A stretch of 64,000 bases of DNA from Sphingobacterium mizutaii (GTDB taxonomy: Bacteria > Bacteroidota > Bacteroidia > Sphingobacteriales > Sphingobacteriaceae), in contig NZ_LT906468.1 in assembly GCF_900187125.1 (NCBI RefSeq), positions 3,348,001-3,412,000 on the forward strand. The letters run 5' to 3'. Made by a program: the position numbers and the translations under genes. The stretch's first letter is position 1. Every line of letters starts with the position of its first letter. Positions 8,668 through 15,290 of the stretch are shown piece by piece. The notes under the pieces are model-generated. The model saw nothing but the letters and a program-made list of their open reading frames with translations. It ran no database searches and was not told where the DNA came from.

Positions 8668-8950
8668 CATCCGAAATCGTAAGATGAGGAAACCATTTTA
8701 AAAAAAAGGATAGTTCCGAGACCCTTCGGCGGTGCCATCAGGGTGACACGCAAGGTTAAAAAAAAATATTTCACCCACGTTGTGGGTTATCCGTTTGACG
8801 CATCACCCTTTTACAAAGATTCCACCCCTTCCAGGGGTTCCCAGCTCATACAAACACCATCCTTCCGAAGGAAGCCCTTTAGCCTCCGGCTCATTTCCAG
8901 TGGCGGAAAAATGGATAGAATGCCGTCGACCTGTGCGATGGGATTGGCCT
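8668..8950 (+). repeat. Direct repeat of the 3' part of composite copy 1
   Basis: Repeats the segment at about 8383–8612: CGAAATCGTAAGATGA (8672–8687), the stretch around GGTGCCATCAGGGTGACACG, the palindrome ACCCAC-gtt-GTGGGT (8773–8787), an ACCCC/GGGGT hairpin (8824–8838), and a segment from TTCCCAGCTCATACAAAC to CTGTGCGATGGGATTG nearly identical to 8500–8608. One copy carries an extra insert of about 45 nt between the two parts. Non-coding. Confidence 0.8.
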
Positions 8951-9030
8951 TGGAATGCTTTCAGAGGATCATCCCATCAAAAGGGATGATCCTCTGAAAG
9001 ATATTCCCGACAACAAGGCATTCTATCCAT
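8911..9030 (+). repeat. Nested inverted repeat with perfect 18-bp hairpin
   Basis: Outer arms ATGGATAGAATGCC (8911–8924) and GGCATTCTATCCAT (9017–9030) are perfect complements. Inside, an 18-nt arm at 8958–8975 pairs without mismatch with 8983–9000 around a 7-nt loop. There is no T tract after the hairpin, so it is not a standard terminator. Confidence 0.85.
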
Positions 9031-9055
9031 GTGCGGATGATTGTGCGAAAAGCCA

Positions 9056-9258
9056 CCTTAAATGAGCCGAAGGTTTACGGATTCGAGTTGTTTTTGGTAT
9101 CCGTGAGCTCCTTCGTCGGTTTGGTTACTTTTGCGCTTCAAAAGTAACAATGAGATAGGTACCCCTTAAATGGGCCGAAGCGTTACGGACTCGATTTTTT
9201 TTTGCTATTCCGGAGCTCCTTCATCAGCTTTTGGTTAATTTGGGCTCCAAAAGTAACA
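9056..9258 (+). repeat. Tandem ~95-bp repeat with hairpin ends
   Basis: Two diverged copies, 9056–9149 and 9164–9258, each begin CCTTAAATG, contain GAGCTCCTTC, and end in a hairpin whose right arm is CAAAAGTAAC. The copy 1 stem is GTTACTTTTG (9124–9133) with CAAAAGTAAC (9139–9148), perfect over 10 bp. From here to 9354 nothing else was recognised. Confidence 0.75.
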
Positions 9259-9354
9259 CAGTCCCTATCTTATTTATTACAGAGATTATTTGAATTCCCT
9301 TTTCCAATTGCTTAATTTCATGGCACATTACCTGAAATCACATAACACTAAAAA

Positions 9355-10239
9355 ATGAAGCCCAAATTTGACCGCATATTAAGTCAACTTGATAATGAAG
9401 TGTACAAATTTCGACACTTTAGCGATCAATTATTTTCCACAAACTTCCATTTTCACAAGGAAATCCAGGTCAATTATATCCAAGAAGGTTCAGGGCAACG
9501 GGTTATCGGAGACAATATCTCGAACTTTGAAAAGGATGAACTAACGCTTTTGGGCTCTAATCTCCCACATGTATGGTATTCCAATCCTGCCAATCATTTG
9601 GAGGGTAAAAAAGCCATTTCCATTACCCTTTTCATTGATGTTGACAAGTGTTTGTCCCTTTTGGAGCCTTTGCAAGAAACCCATTCCATCCGGAATTTCT
9701 TCAACCAAATGGATCGAGGGGTCATGTTTCTCGGGAAAACGAAAAAGGAATTGACCAAATTACTCTTTGCCATCAATGAGGCCGAAGACCTGCAAAGGAC
9801 GATCTATTTCTTACAGCTTTTGGACCGCCTGATCAAGGCCGAAGATTTCCAATATATTTCGAGCTCTTCCTATAGAAATCGCTATTCATCACAAGAATTC
9901 AAAGGTAATCAGGTGGATCACATTATCCGTTTTGTCATCGAGAATTACAACAAAGAAATCAAACTGGATGAGGCAGCGGAGATGGCCAATATGACCAAAC
10001 AAGCCTTTTGCCGCTTTTTCAAGGCAAGAACCCAAAAAAGCTTTATCCAATTCGTGAACGAAACCCGAATCAGCATTGCTTGCCAAGAAATCATGAAAAC
10101 TGACAATCTCATCAGTAATGTAGCTTATGATTGCGGTTTTTCCAGCCTTTCCAACTTCAATAAAATCTTTAAATCCATAAAAGGAACCACCCCCAGGCAG
10201 TATAAAGAGAAAGTATCAGGTCGAAGGGAATCCTTATAA
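9355..10239 (+). CDS. AraC-family transcriptional regulator
   Basis: A 294-residue regulator. Residues about 20–110 form a cupin-like ligand-sensing domain (FHFHKEIQVNYIQEGSGQRVIGD, with ELTLLGSNLPHVW). Residues about 190–290 carry the double helix-turn-helix: LDEAAEMANMTKQAFCRFFK, then NVAYDCGFSSLSNFNKIFK and the family ending GTTPRQYK. It lies tail-to-tail with the zinc dehydrogenase gene only 7 nt away. AraC proteins with this architecture often control neighbouring sugar-catabolic genes, so regulation of the dehydrogenase is plausible but unproven. The ATG follows the repeat mosaic; no consensus promoter was found just upstream. Confidence 0.92.
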   Translation: MKPKFDRILSQLDNEVYKFRHFSDQLFSTNFHFHKEIQVNYIQEGSGQRVIGDNISNFEKDELTLLGSNLPHVWYSNPANHLEGKKAISITLFIDVDKCLSLLEPLQETHSIRNFFNQMDRGVMFLGKTKKELTKLLFAINEAEDLQRTIYFLQLLDRLIKAEDFQYISSSSYRNRYSSQEFKGNQVDHIIRFVIENYNKEIKLDEAAEMANMTKQAFCRFFKARTQKSFIQFVNETRISIACQEIMKTDNLISNVAYDCGFSSLSNFNKIFKSIKGTTPRQYKEKVSGRRESL

Positions 10240-10246
10240 TTTGAGA

Positions 10247-11278
10247 TTAGAACTCTACAATAGCTTTGATAACCCTTTCTTTAGGATCTAAAAGATTTTG
10301 TAATCTATCCCTTAGATCTTCAAACGCGATCTTATGGGTTATAAAATGTTCCAAATTGACCTTCCTACCTTTCAAGAAGGATATGACCTCTTCAAAATCT
10401 TTTCGATTTGCGTTTCTGCTACTCATTAGTGTTGCTTCACGTTTATGAAACTCGGGATGGTTAAACCGAATATCTCCTCCTTGCAAGCCAATCAAAATAA
10501 ACTTCCCGGCATGAGCAAGGTACTGAAAACTAGAATTTATGGCCTCTAAATTACCACTGGCATCGAATACCACATTTGCCATCTCCCCTTTACTGAAGTC
10601 CTTCAACTTTTCAAAAACCGAACCCGATTTGACATTATAGGTTTCAATGTTTTCTAACATTGCCTCAGCAACTTTCAGTCTATCATCGTTATTGTCCAGC
10701 AACAAAACCTTTGCGCCTCTTTCTATTGCAAATATAGCGGTTGCAATCCCTATTGGTCCCGCTCCTACTATGACCGTGATTTCCGATGATTCCAATTGTG
10801 CTCGTTTTACAGCGTGCAATGCAATAGAAAATGGTTCTACCAAAGCTAATTCTTCAGTTCGTAAGCCCTCTCCACTCACTAATGAACTGTTAGGGACTTG
10901 GATCAATTTCTTCATCCCACCATCAATATGGACCCCAAAAACTTGCAGGGAAACGCAACAATTTTCTTTCCCCATTTGGCATGCAGCGCATTTTCCACAA
11001 TTGAAATAAGGTATTACCGTAACCGACTGACCCTTTTGGAATTCAGGATTACTAGTCTCTACGACTTCAGCAGCAATTTCATGACCTAAAACCCTGGGAT
11101 AGCTAAAATAGGGCTGCGTTCCTTCAAAGGCGTGAAGGTCGGTCCCGCAGATCCCTATCGCCTTAACCTTTAACAAAGAAAAACCGGGATGAACCCTTTT
11201 ACTGACCTCCTCTTTATACTCCAGTTTTCCAGGTTTATTACATACAATTATTTGCATTGATTTAGGATTTGATTCCAT
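10247..11278 (-). CDS. Zinc-dependent medium-chain dehydrogenase, polyol/sugar-acid type
   Basis: A 343-residue zinc MDR dehydrogenase. GICGTDLHAF supplies the catalytic zinc Cys, followed by LGHEIAAEV. The structural zinc lobe is CGKCAACQMGKENC with four cysteines. The Rossmann motif VIVGAGPIGIATAIFA lies near residue 170. The sequence type resembles sorbitol, L-threonine, galactitol-phosphate or L-galactonate dehydrogenases; substrate cannot be fixed from sequence. The first ATG gives MESNPKSMQIIV; starting at the second Met (residue 8) is also possible. The convergent AraC gene ends 7 nt away. Confidence 0.88.
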   Translation of the reverse strand: MESNPKSMQIIVCNKPGKLEYKEEVSKRVHPGFSLLKVKAIGICGTDLHAFEGTQPYFSYPRVLGHEIAAEVVETSNPEFQKGQSVTVIPYFNCGKCAACQMGKENCCVSLQVFGVHIDGGMKKLIQVPNSSLVSGEGLRTEELALVEPFSIALHAVKRAQLESSEITVIVGAGPIGIATAIFAIERGAKVLLLDNNDDRLKVAEAMLENIETYNVKSGSVFEKLKDFSKGEMANVVFDASGNLEAINSSFQYLAHAGKFILIGLQGGDIRFNHPEFHKREATLMSSRNANRKDFEEVISFLKGRKVNLEHFITHKIAFEDLRDRLQNLLDPKERVIKAIVEF

Positions 11279-11448
11279 AAAATTAGATATGTTTGGGGAA
11301 GGATTATTGATCGATATTATCTTTATTTAAATAGATATTACCCATAAAAGAATTTATAAAAATCAAAAAATAAATAGTTCCATAAAATCTTGAACAAACT
11401 CTGACTCAAAAGATTTCAACCAAAATTTTCATTTTTTTCGATTCCACA

Positions 11449-11506
11449 TTTGACCTTATTCGAGACATATTCGGAATTTTCCGAATATGTCTCGAACATG
11501 GTCAAA
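11449..11506 (+). repeat. Long palindromic intergenic element, copy 1
   Basis: A perfect 34-nt hairpin at 11461–11494: CGAGACATATTCGGAA, TT, TTCCGAATATGTCTCG. It is enclosed by outer arms TTTGACC (11449–11455) and GGTCAAA (11500–11506). A diverged relative lies at 49514–49569. No T tract. The rest of the 11279–11653 gap holds no gene that I can support. Confidence 0.85.
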
Positions 11507-11653
11507 CTGAGGTCCGAAGCATTTTCATCAGGACCGCCAAAACAAAACCGAATTTTGGAGTTTCATCAATCATAATAATCATGTAAAATTTAACCCTAAA
11601 TTCTTTGATCTGTCAAATATTGAGTAAATTTACTTGTTGTACTAATAGTTGTT

Positions 11654-12091
11654 ATGCTAAAAGAAAAATTCAATCAGTATTCCTTTATTCTAGACCGCAC
11701 GGCTAGAAGGGTAAAACAGTTTGCACAGGCCTCCTTTTCTGTTCATGGAATAGATCTGACCGTAGATCAATGGTCGGTGATAAAGACGCTCTATGAGCAT
11801 CAGGACCTCACCCACAAGGATCTTTCCGAGAAATGCGGGAAAGATCAGCCAACGATGACCAGGATCGTCGATTTGTTATTGAAGAAAGGCTATGTACAAC
11901 GGATTGTTCATCCTAATGACCGCAGAAGTCTGCATATCCAATTGACTGAGGCGGGACAGAAGCAAGCGAAGAGTTTAGCTCCCCTCGTAAAGGATTTTAG
12001 GATGAAGGCATGGGAGAATTTGACAGAAGAGGATTTCGAAAATTTCACGAGAATATTAAACACAATTTATAATAATCTAGAAACTAAATAA
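11654..12091 (+). CDS. MarR-family transcriptional regulator
   Basis: A 145-residue winged-helix regulator. The helix-turn-helix is LTHKDLSEKCGKDQPTMTRIVDLLLKKGYVQR, with the wing motif HPNDRRSLHIQLTEAG (about residues 95–110), typical of MarR proteins that respond to phenolics or oxidants. It is the first gene of a tight group: 6 nt to the ferredoxin reductase and then 2 nt to the ferredoxin. The usual logic would be autorepression of this redox operon, with ligand or thiol oxidation releasing it. No clear palindromic operator could be established upstream. Confidence 0.93.
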   Translation: MLKEKFNQYSFILDRTARRVKQFAQASFSVHGIDLTVDQWSVIKTLYEHQDLTHKDLSEKCGKDQPTMTRIVDLLLKKGYVQRIVHPNDRRSLHIQLTEAGQKQAKSLAPLVKDFRMKAWENLTEEDFENFTRILNTIYNNLETK

Positions 12092-12097
12092 AAAGGT

Positions 12098-13102
12098 ATG
12101 ATTACGACAGATATTTGCATAATTGGAGCAGGACCAGTAGGTCTATTCGCTGTATTTGAAGCTGGTCTTTTAAAAATGCGTTGTCATTTGATTGACGTAT
12201 TGCCACAAGTTGGTGGTCAGCTATCGGAAATCTATCCACACAAACCAATCTATGACATCCCGGGCTATCCGAATATTACTGCCCAGGAACTGATCAACAA
12301 CCAAATGCAACAGATTGAACCTTTCAAGCCAACCTTTACTTTGGGGGAACGCGTGGACGGTTTACAAAAACAGGATGATGGATCCTATGTGGTTGTCGGT
12401 TCCGAAGGAACACAGATCCATTGCCAAGTGGTGGTAGTCGCCGGTGGCTTAGGCTGTTTCGAACCTAGAAAGCCGGAGATGGAAAACCTGAGCAATTTTG
12501 AGGGCAAAAATGTGCATTACATGGTCAGAAATCCGGAAAAATTCCGGGATCAGCGCATCGTCATTGCGGGCGGTGGTGATTCGGCTCTGGACTGGACCAT
12601 CTTTTTGAGCGATGTCGCAAAAGAGGTGACATTGGTGCATCGAAGTGACAATTTCAGAGGTGCTCCTGATTCAGCAGAGAAGGTTTTCAACTTAGCGAAA
12701 AGTGGTAAGATCAATTTATTACTTTCCCATAACTTGCAGAGCCTCAACGGCAATGGCCATTTAGAATCTGTACTTATGACAAACAAAAGCAAAGAGGAGA
12801 TTGTTGTTCAAACAGATCATTTCATCCCACTTTATGGATTGAGTCCCAAATTAGGACCGATTGCAGATTGGGGATTAAACATTGATAAGAATGCCATTGA
12901 GGTGGATACATTTGATTATTCGACCAATGTGGAGCGGATTTATGCCATCGGTGATATCAACACCTATCCGGGAAAATTAAAACTGATCTTATGTGGTTAC
13001 CATGAAGCAGCATTAATGGTCCAAAGTGCCTTTAAGTATGTTTATCCGGAGCAAAAATTAAGTTTTAAATATACGACAGTAAACGGTATCAATGCGTTCT
13101 AA
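12098..13102 (+). CDS. Ferredoxin–NADP+ reductase, thioredoxin-reductase-like type
   Basis: A 334-residue flavoprotein with an FAD Rossmann motif IIGAGPVGLFAV at residues 9–20 and an NADPH motif VIAGGGDSALDW near residue 152. It lacks the CxxC redox pair of thioredoxin reductase. GGQLSEIYPHKPIYDIPGYP and the C-terminal YAIGDINTYPGKLKLILCGYHEAALM are characteristic of TrxR-like ferredoxin–NADP reductases (YumC type). The [2Fe-2S] ferredoxin gene follows after 2 nt, which makes that protein the obvious partner. Electrons would pass from NADPH to ferredoxin for monooxygenase, desaturase or Fe-S work; the end use is unknown. Confidence 0.93.
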   Translation: MITTDICIIGAGPVGLFAVFEAGLLKMRCHLIDVLPQVGGQLSEIYPHKPIYDIPGYPNITAQELINNQMQQIEPFKPTFTLGERVDGLQKQDDGSYVVVGSEGTQIHCQVVVVAGGLGCFEPRKPEMENLSNFEGKNVHYMVRNPEKFRDQRIVIAGGGDSALDWTIFLSDVAKEVTLVHRSDNFRGAPDSAEKVFNLAKSGKINLLLSHNLQSLNGNGHLESVLMTNKSKEEIVVQTDHFIPLYGLSPKLGPIADWGLNIDKNAIEVDTFDYSTNVERIYAIGDINTYPGKLKLILCGYHEAALMVQSAFKYVYPEQKLSFKYTTVNGINAF

Positions 13103-13104
13103 TT

Positions 13105-13434
13105 ATGGAGAATATCATCACAATTAATGTTGAAGATCGAGATGGGACTAGGCAGGAAGTGCAGGTCCCTACGGATGTTAACTTGAGCTTGATGGAAATC
13201 CTGAAAGCTTCGGAATACGATATATTGGCGACCTGTGGCGGTATGGCACTTTGTGCAACCTGCCATGTAGAGGTAATATCCGGTGCAGAAAACTTAACGC
13301 AAGCGGAGGATCAAGAGCTAGATATGTTGGATACCTTACCCGATGCAGACGACAATAGCAGGTTGGCTTGTCAGCTTAGGTTGACCGATATGAATAATGG
13401 TTTGACCATAAAAATTAAAGGCAGTTTACAATAA
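13105..13434 (+). CDS. [2Fe-2S] ferredoxin, adrenodoxin/ISC type
   Basis: A 109-residue ferredoxin whose cluster ligands C44, C50, C53 (CGGMALCATC) and C89 (RLACQL) follow the C-x5-C-x2-C…C spacing of adrenodoxin-like proteins. The acidic loop DQELDMLDTLPDADDNS (about residues 69–85) is the usual docking surface for reductases and P450s. It is the last gene of the marR–reductase–ferredoxin operon. An imperfect hairpin (AGTGTA 13445–13450 with TACACT 13456–13461) follows the stop but has no T tract. Confidence 0.94.
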   Translation: MENIITINVEDRDGTRQEVQVPTDVNLSLMEILKASEYDILATCGGMALCATCHVEVISGAENLTQAEDQELDMLDTLPDADDNSRLACQLRLTDMNNGLTIKIKGSLQ

Positions 13435-13551
13435 GCCCCAATATAGTGTACTTACTACACTTAGTTCGCTATATTTAACTTATTGAAAACAAAGAGAATA
13501 GCACGAGTTTAAACATCAATTTCATGTTTTATCTAAATAAAATGCAAATTA

Positions 13552-13585
13552 TTGATAAAATATGCAGGAAAATGTCAGATATTTG
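13552..13585 (+). promoter_or_regulatory. Probable promoter of the NDH-2 gene
   Basis: TTG (13552–13554), 23 bases, then GATATTTG (13578–13585), one base off TAnnTTTG, about 37 nt upstream of the ATG at 13622. It indicates that NDH-2 is transcribed separately from the ferredoxin operon. Confidence 0.4.
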
Positions 13586-13621
13586 TGCCTTATTTTAAAA
13601 TTCTTATAACAAGGAAGTATT

Positions 13622-14938
13622 ATGTTACTAAATCGTTCTGAAAGAAACTTTCCCCGAGTTATCATCATTGGAGCTGGATTCGGAGGTGTGGAATTAGCTC
13701 GACAGCTGAAAAACAAAGAGGTGGAAGTTCTGTTGATAGACCGTAACAACTACCACACCTTTCAACCCCTGATGTACCAAGTAGCGACCGGTACCTTAGC
13801 GTCTGATTCTATTTCATTTCCATTGCGTAAGATGTTCAAGAACCAAAAGAACTTTCGTTTCAGATTGGCGGAGGTATTGAGCATTGACAGCAAAAATAAA
13901 ATGGTCCATACATCGGTTGCCGATTATGATTATGATTACCTCGTAATAGCAACTGGGGCGACTTCCAACTTCTTTGGAAACAAACAGGTTGAGAAATATG
14001 CTTTGCCGATGAAGAACATCATTGAGGCATTGAATATCCGTAGTTATCTCCTTCAAAACCTTGAGGAAGCGGTCCTTAGAAAGAATGCATCTGATAGGGA
14101 GCGTTATTTAAATTTCGTTGTTGTGGGTGGTGGTCCGACAGGAGTTGAACTTTCTGGCGCGATTGCAGAATATCAACAGCACATGTTGAAAAAGGACTAT
14201 CCAGAATTATCGACCTATGAGATGAAAGTCTTCTTGGTTGAAGGAACTGGAAAGATCTTGGGAGCACTTTCTGAAAAATCATCTCGCGATGCCGAAAGAT
14301 ACCTACATGAACTAGGTGTAAAAACCATTTTGAACACGGTCGTTACAGATTACGATGGAAATACCGTAACCCTTTCTTCAGGAGAAAAGATCCCTACCAA
14401 AACGGTCATTTGGGGAGCAGGTGTGATGGGGCAAATGCCGGAAGGTATCAATCCCGAAATTATCCAACGTGGTAACCGCATCAAAACCAACGAACAATGT
14501 ATCGTGGATGGCGAAGAAGTGGTTTATGCCATTGGCGACGTTTCTGCAATGATCTCTGAAGAAAACCCTAGAGGTTTACCGGGTGTTGCTCCAGTGGCTC
14601 AGCAGCAAGGGAAATATGTCGCAAAGCATATCCTAAACAAACTGAACAACCAAGAAACAGAGAACTTTAAATACTTTGATAAAGGTTCCATGGCTACCGT
14701 AGGTAGAAATCGTGCGGTTGTGGATATGGGAAGCTTGCACTTAAAAGGATTTATCGCATGGATGACCTGGATGTTTGTCCACTTGGTATCGATCTTTGGA
14801 TTTAGGAACCGTTTGGTCACATTCGTAAACTGGTCAATCAAGTTCCTGACCAAGAACTCAGGAATCCGTCTGATTATCCATAAGTATATCCGACCACAAT
14901 CTGAACCCACCGTTCAGGAAGAAGTAACACAGCATTAA
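13622..14938 (+). CDS. ndh: Type II NADH dehydrogenase (NDH-2)
   Basis: A 438-residue monotopic flavoprotein that oxidises NADH and passes electrons to quinone without pumping protons. Two dinucleotide folds are visible: VIIIGAGFGGVELARQL (about 14–30) for FAD and FVVVGGGPTGVELSGAIAE (about 162–180) for NADH. The FAD-binding VYAIGDVSAM is near residue 300, the quinone-side AQQQGKYVAKHI near 325, and a hydrophobic C-terminal segment WMTWMFVHLVSIFGFRNR forms the membrane anchor. Length is normal. It is followed by a clear terminator. Confidence 0.94.
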   Translation: MLLNRSERNFPRVIIIGAGFGGVELARQLKNKEVEVLLIDRNNYHTFQPLMYQVATGTLASDSISFPLRKMFKNQKNFRFRLAEVLSIDSKNKMVHTSVADYDYDYLVIATGATSNFFGNKQVEKYALPMKNIIEALNIRSYLLQNLEEAVLRKNASDRERYLNFVVVGGGPTGVELSGAIAEYQQHMLKKDYPELSTYEMKVFLVEGTGKILGALSEKSSRDAERYLHELGVKTILNTVVTDYDGNTVTLSSGEKIPTKTVIWGAGVMGQMPEGINPEIIQRGNRIKTNEQCIVDGEEVVYAIGDVSAMISEENPRGLPGVAPVAQQQGKYVAKHILNKLNNQETENFKYFDKGSMATVGRNRAVVDMGSLHLKGFIAWMTWMFVHLVSIFGFRNRLVTFVNWSIKFLTKNSGIRLIIHKYIRPQSEPTVQEEVTQH

Positions 14939-14961
14939 AACAAACTATAATATTTTAGAAG

Positions 14962-14988
14962 AGGTTGACCAAAAGTCAACCTTTTTTT
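14962..14988 (+). terminator. Terminator after NDH-2
   Basis: AGGTTGAC (14962–14969) pairs with GTCAACCT (14975–14982) around a 5-nt loop, followed by a run of T to 14988. Confidence 0.85.
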
Positions 14989-15001
14989 GTGAAAGTTATT
15001 G

Positions 15002-15040
15002 TTTGAACCAGGATGGGGTTCGACAGGTTCACCTCTACCG
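15002..15040 (+). repeat. Short remnant of the composite repeat
   Basis: TTTGAACCAGGATG (15002–15015) is identical to the first sub-element of the composite repeats at 7904, 44877 and 45390. The following GGGGTTCGACAGG is only loosely related to the 44877 copy. Confidence 0.6.
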
Positions 15041-15054
15041 TTAAAAAATGTTAA

Positions 15055-15141
15055 CTATCCCCTCCCTTTGTACGAAATAAAATCCAGTGGCGTTATAGTA
15101 TTAAAGAAAAGCAAAAGAGTAATAAGAGTATATAATTTCAT
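15055..15141 (-). CDS. Possible 28-residue hydrophobic peptide
   Basis: ATG at 15139–15141 opens a 28-codon frame reading MKLYTLITLLLFFNTITPLD and ending in ISYKGRG, with stop at 15055–15057. It has the look of a signal peptide or a small membrane peptide. The bidirectional hairpin at 15167–15199 lies just upstream of the start and no promoter is evident, so translation is doubtful. The ORF sits in the 14939–15290 gap, which otherwise holds two terminators and a repeat remnant. Confidence 0.25.
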   Translation of the reverse strand: MKLYTLITLLLFFNTITPLDFISYKGRG

Positions 15142-15166
15142 AATTTAGGTTAATAATTGGTTTGGT

Positions 15167-15199
15167 AAAAATCCTGAGCTTCCCCAGCTCAGGATTTTT
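15167..15199. terminator. Bidirectional terminator-like hairpin
   Basis: AAAAATCCTGAGCT (15167–15180) pairs perfectly with AGCTCAGGATTTTT (15186–15199) around a 5-nt loop. T runs flank it on both strands. NDH-2 already has its own terminator at 14962, so this one suggests a short transcription unit of its own between about 15070 and 15200. Confidence 0.8.
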
Positions 15200-15254
15200 T
15201 ATTGAAATGGTTTTTAAGTCCCTTGAATATGGCCCGATGTTCAATTCAATTTCC

Positions 15255-15262
15255 TATTTTTG
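15255..15262 (+). promoter_or_regulatory. -7 element for polX
   Basis: TATTTTTG, a full TAnnTTTG match, ends 28 nt before the ATG at 15291. No well-spaced -33 TTG is seen. Confidence 0.45.
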
Positions 15263-15290
15263 ATATCCCCATAAAAGAAAGAAGGAAATC

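Noticed and set aside
8743..8997. Open frames of 60–84 codons within the 7.9–9.3 kb repeat mosaic
   Set aside because: They are built from repeat and hairpin sequence, are not preserved between the repeat copies, and have no promoter or plausible protein features.
7904..9258. Insertion sequence or transposon
   Set aside because: No transposase or integrase frame, no matching terminal inverted repeats at both ends and no target-site duplication seen; treated as non-autonomous repeats.
10647..11009. 120-codon frame opposite the zinc dehydrogenase gene
   Set aside because: Antisense shadow of a well-supported gene with intact zinc and Rossmann motifs; no protein-like features of its own.
13445..13461. 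Terminator after the ferredoxin gene
   Set aside because: The AGTGTA/TACACT hairpin is short, AT-rich and lacks a T tract, so it is not listed as a terminator.
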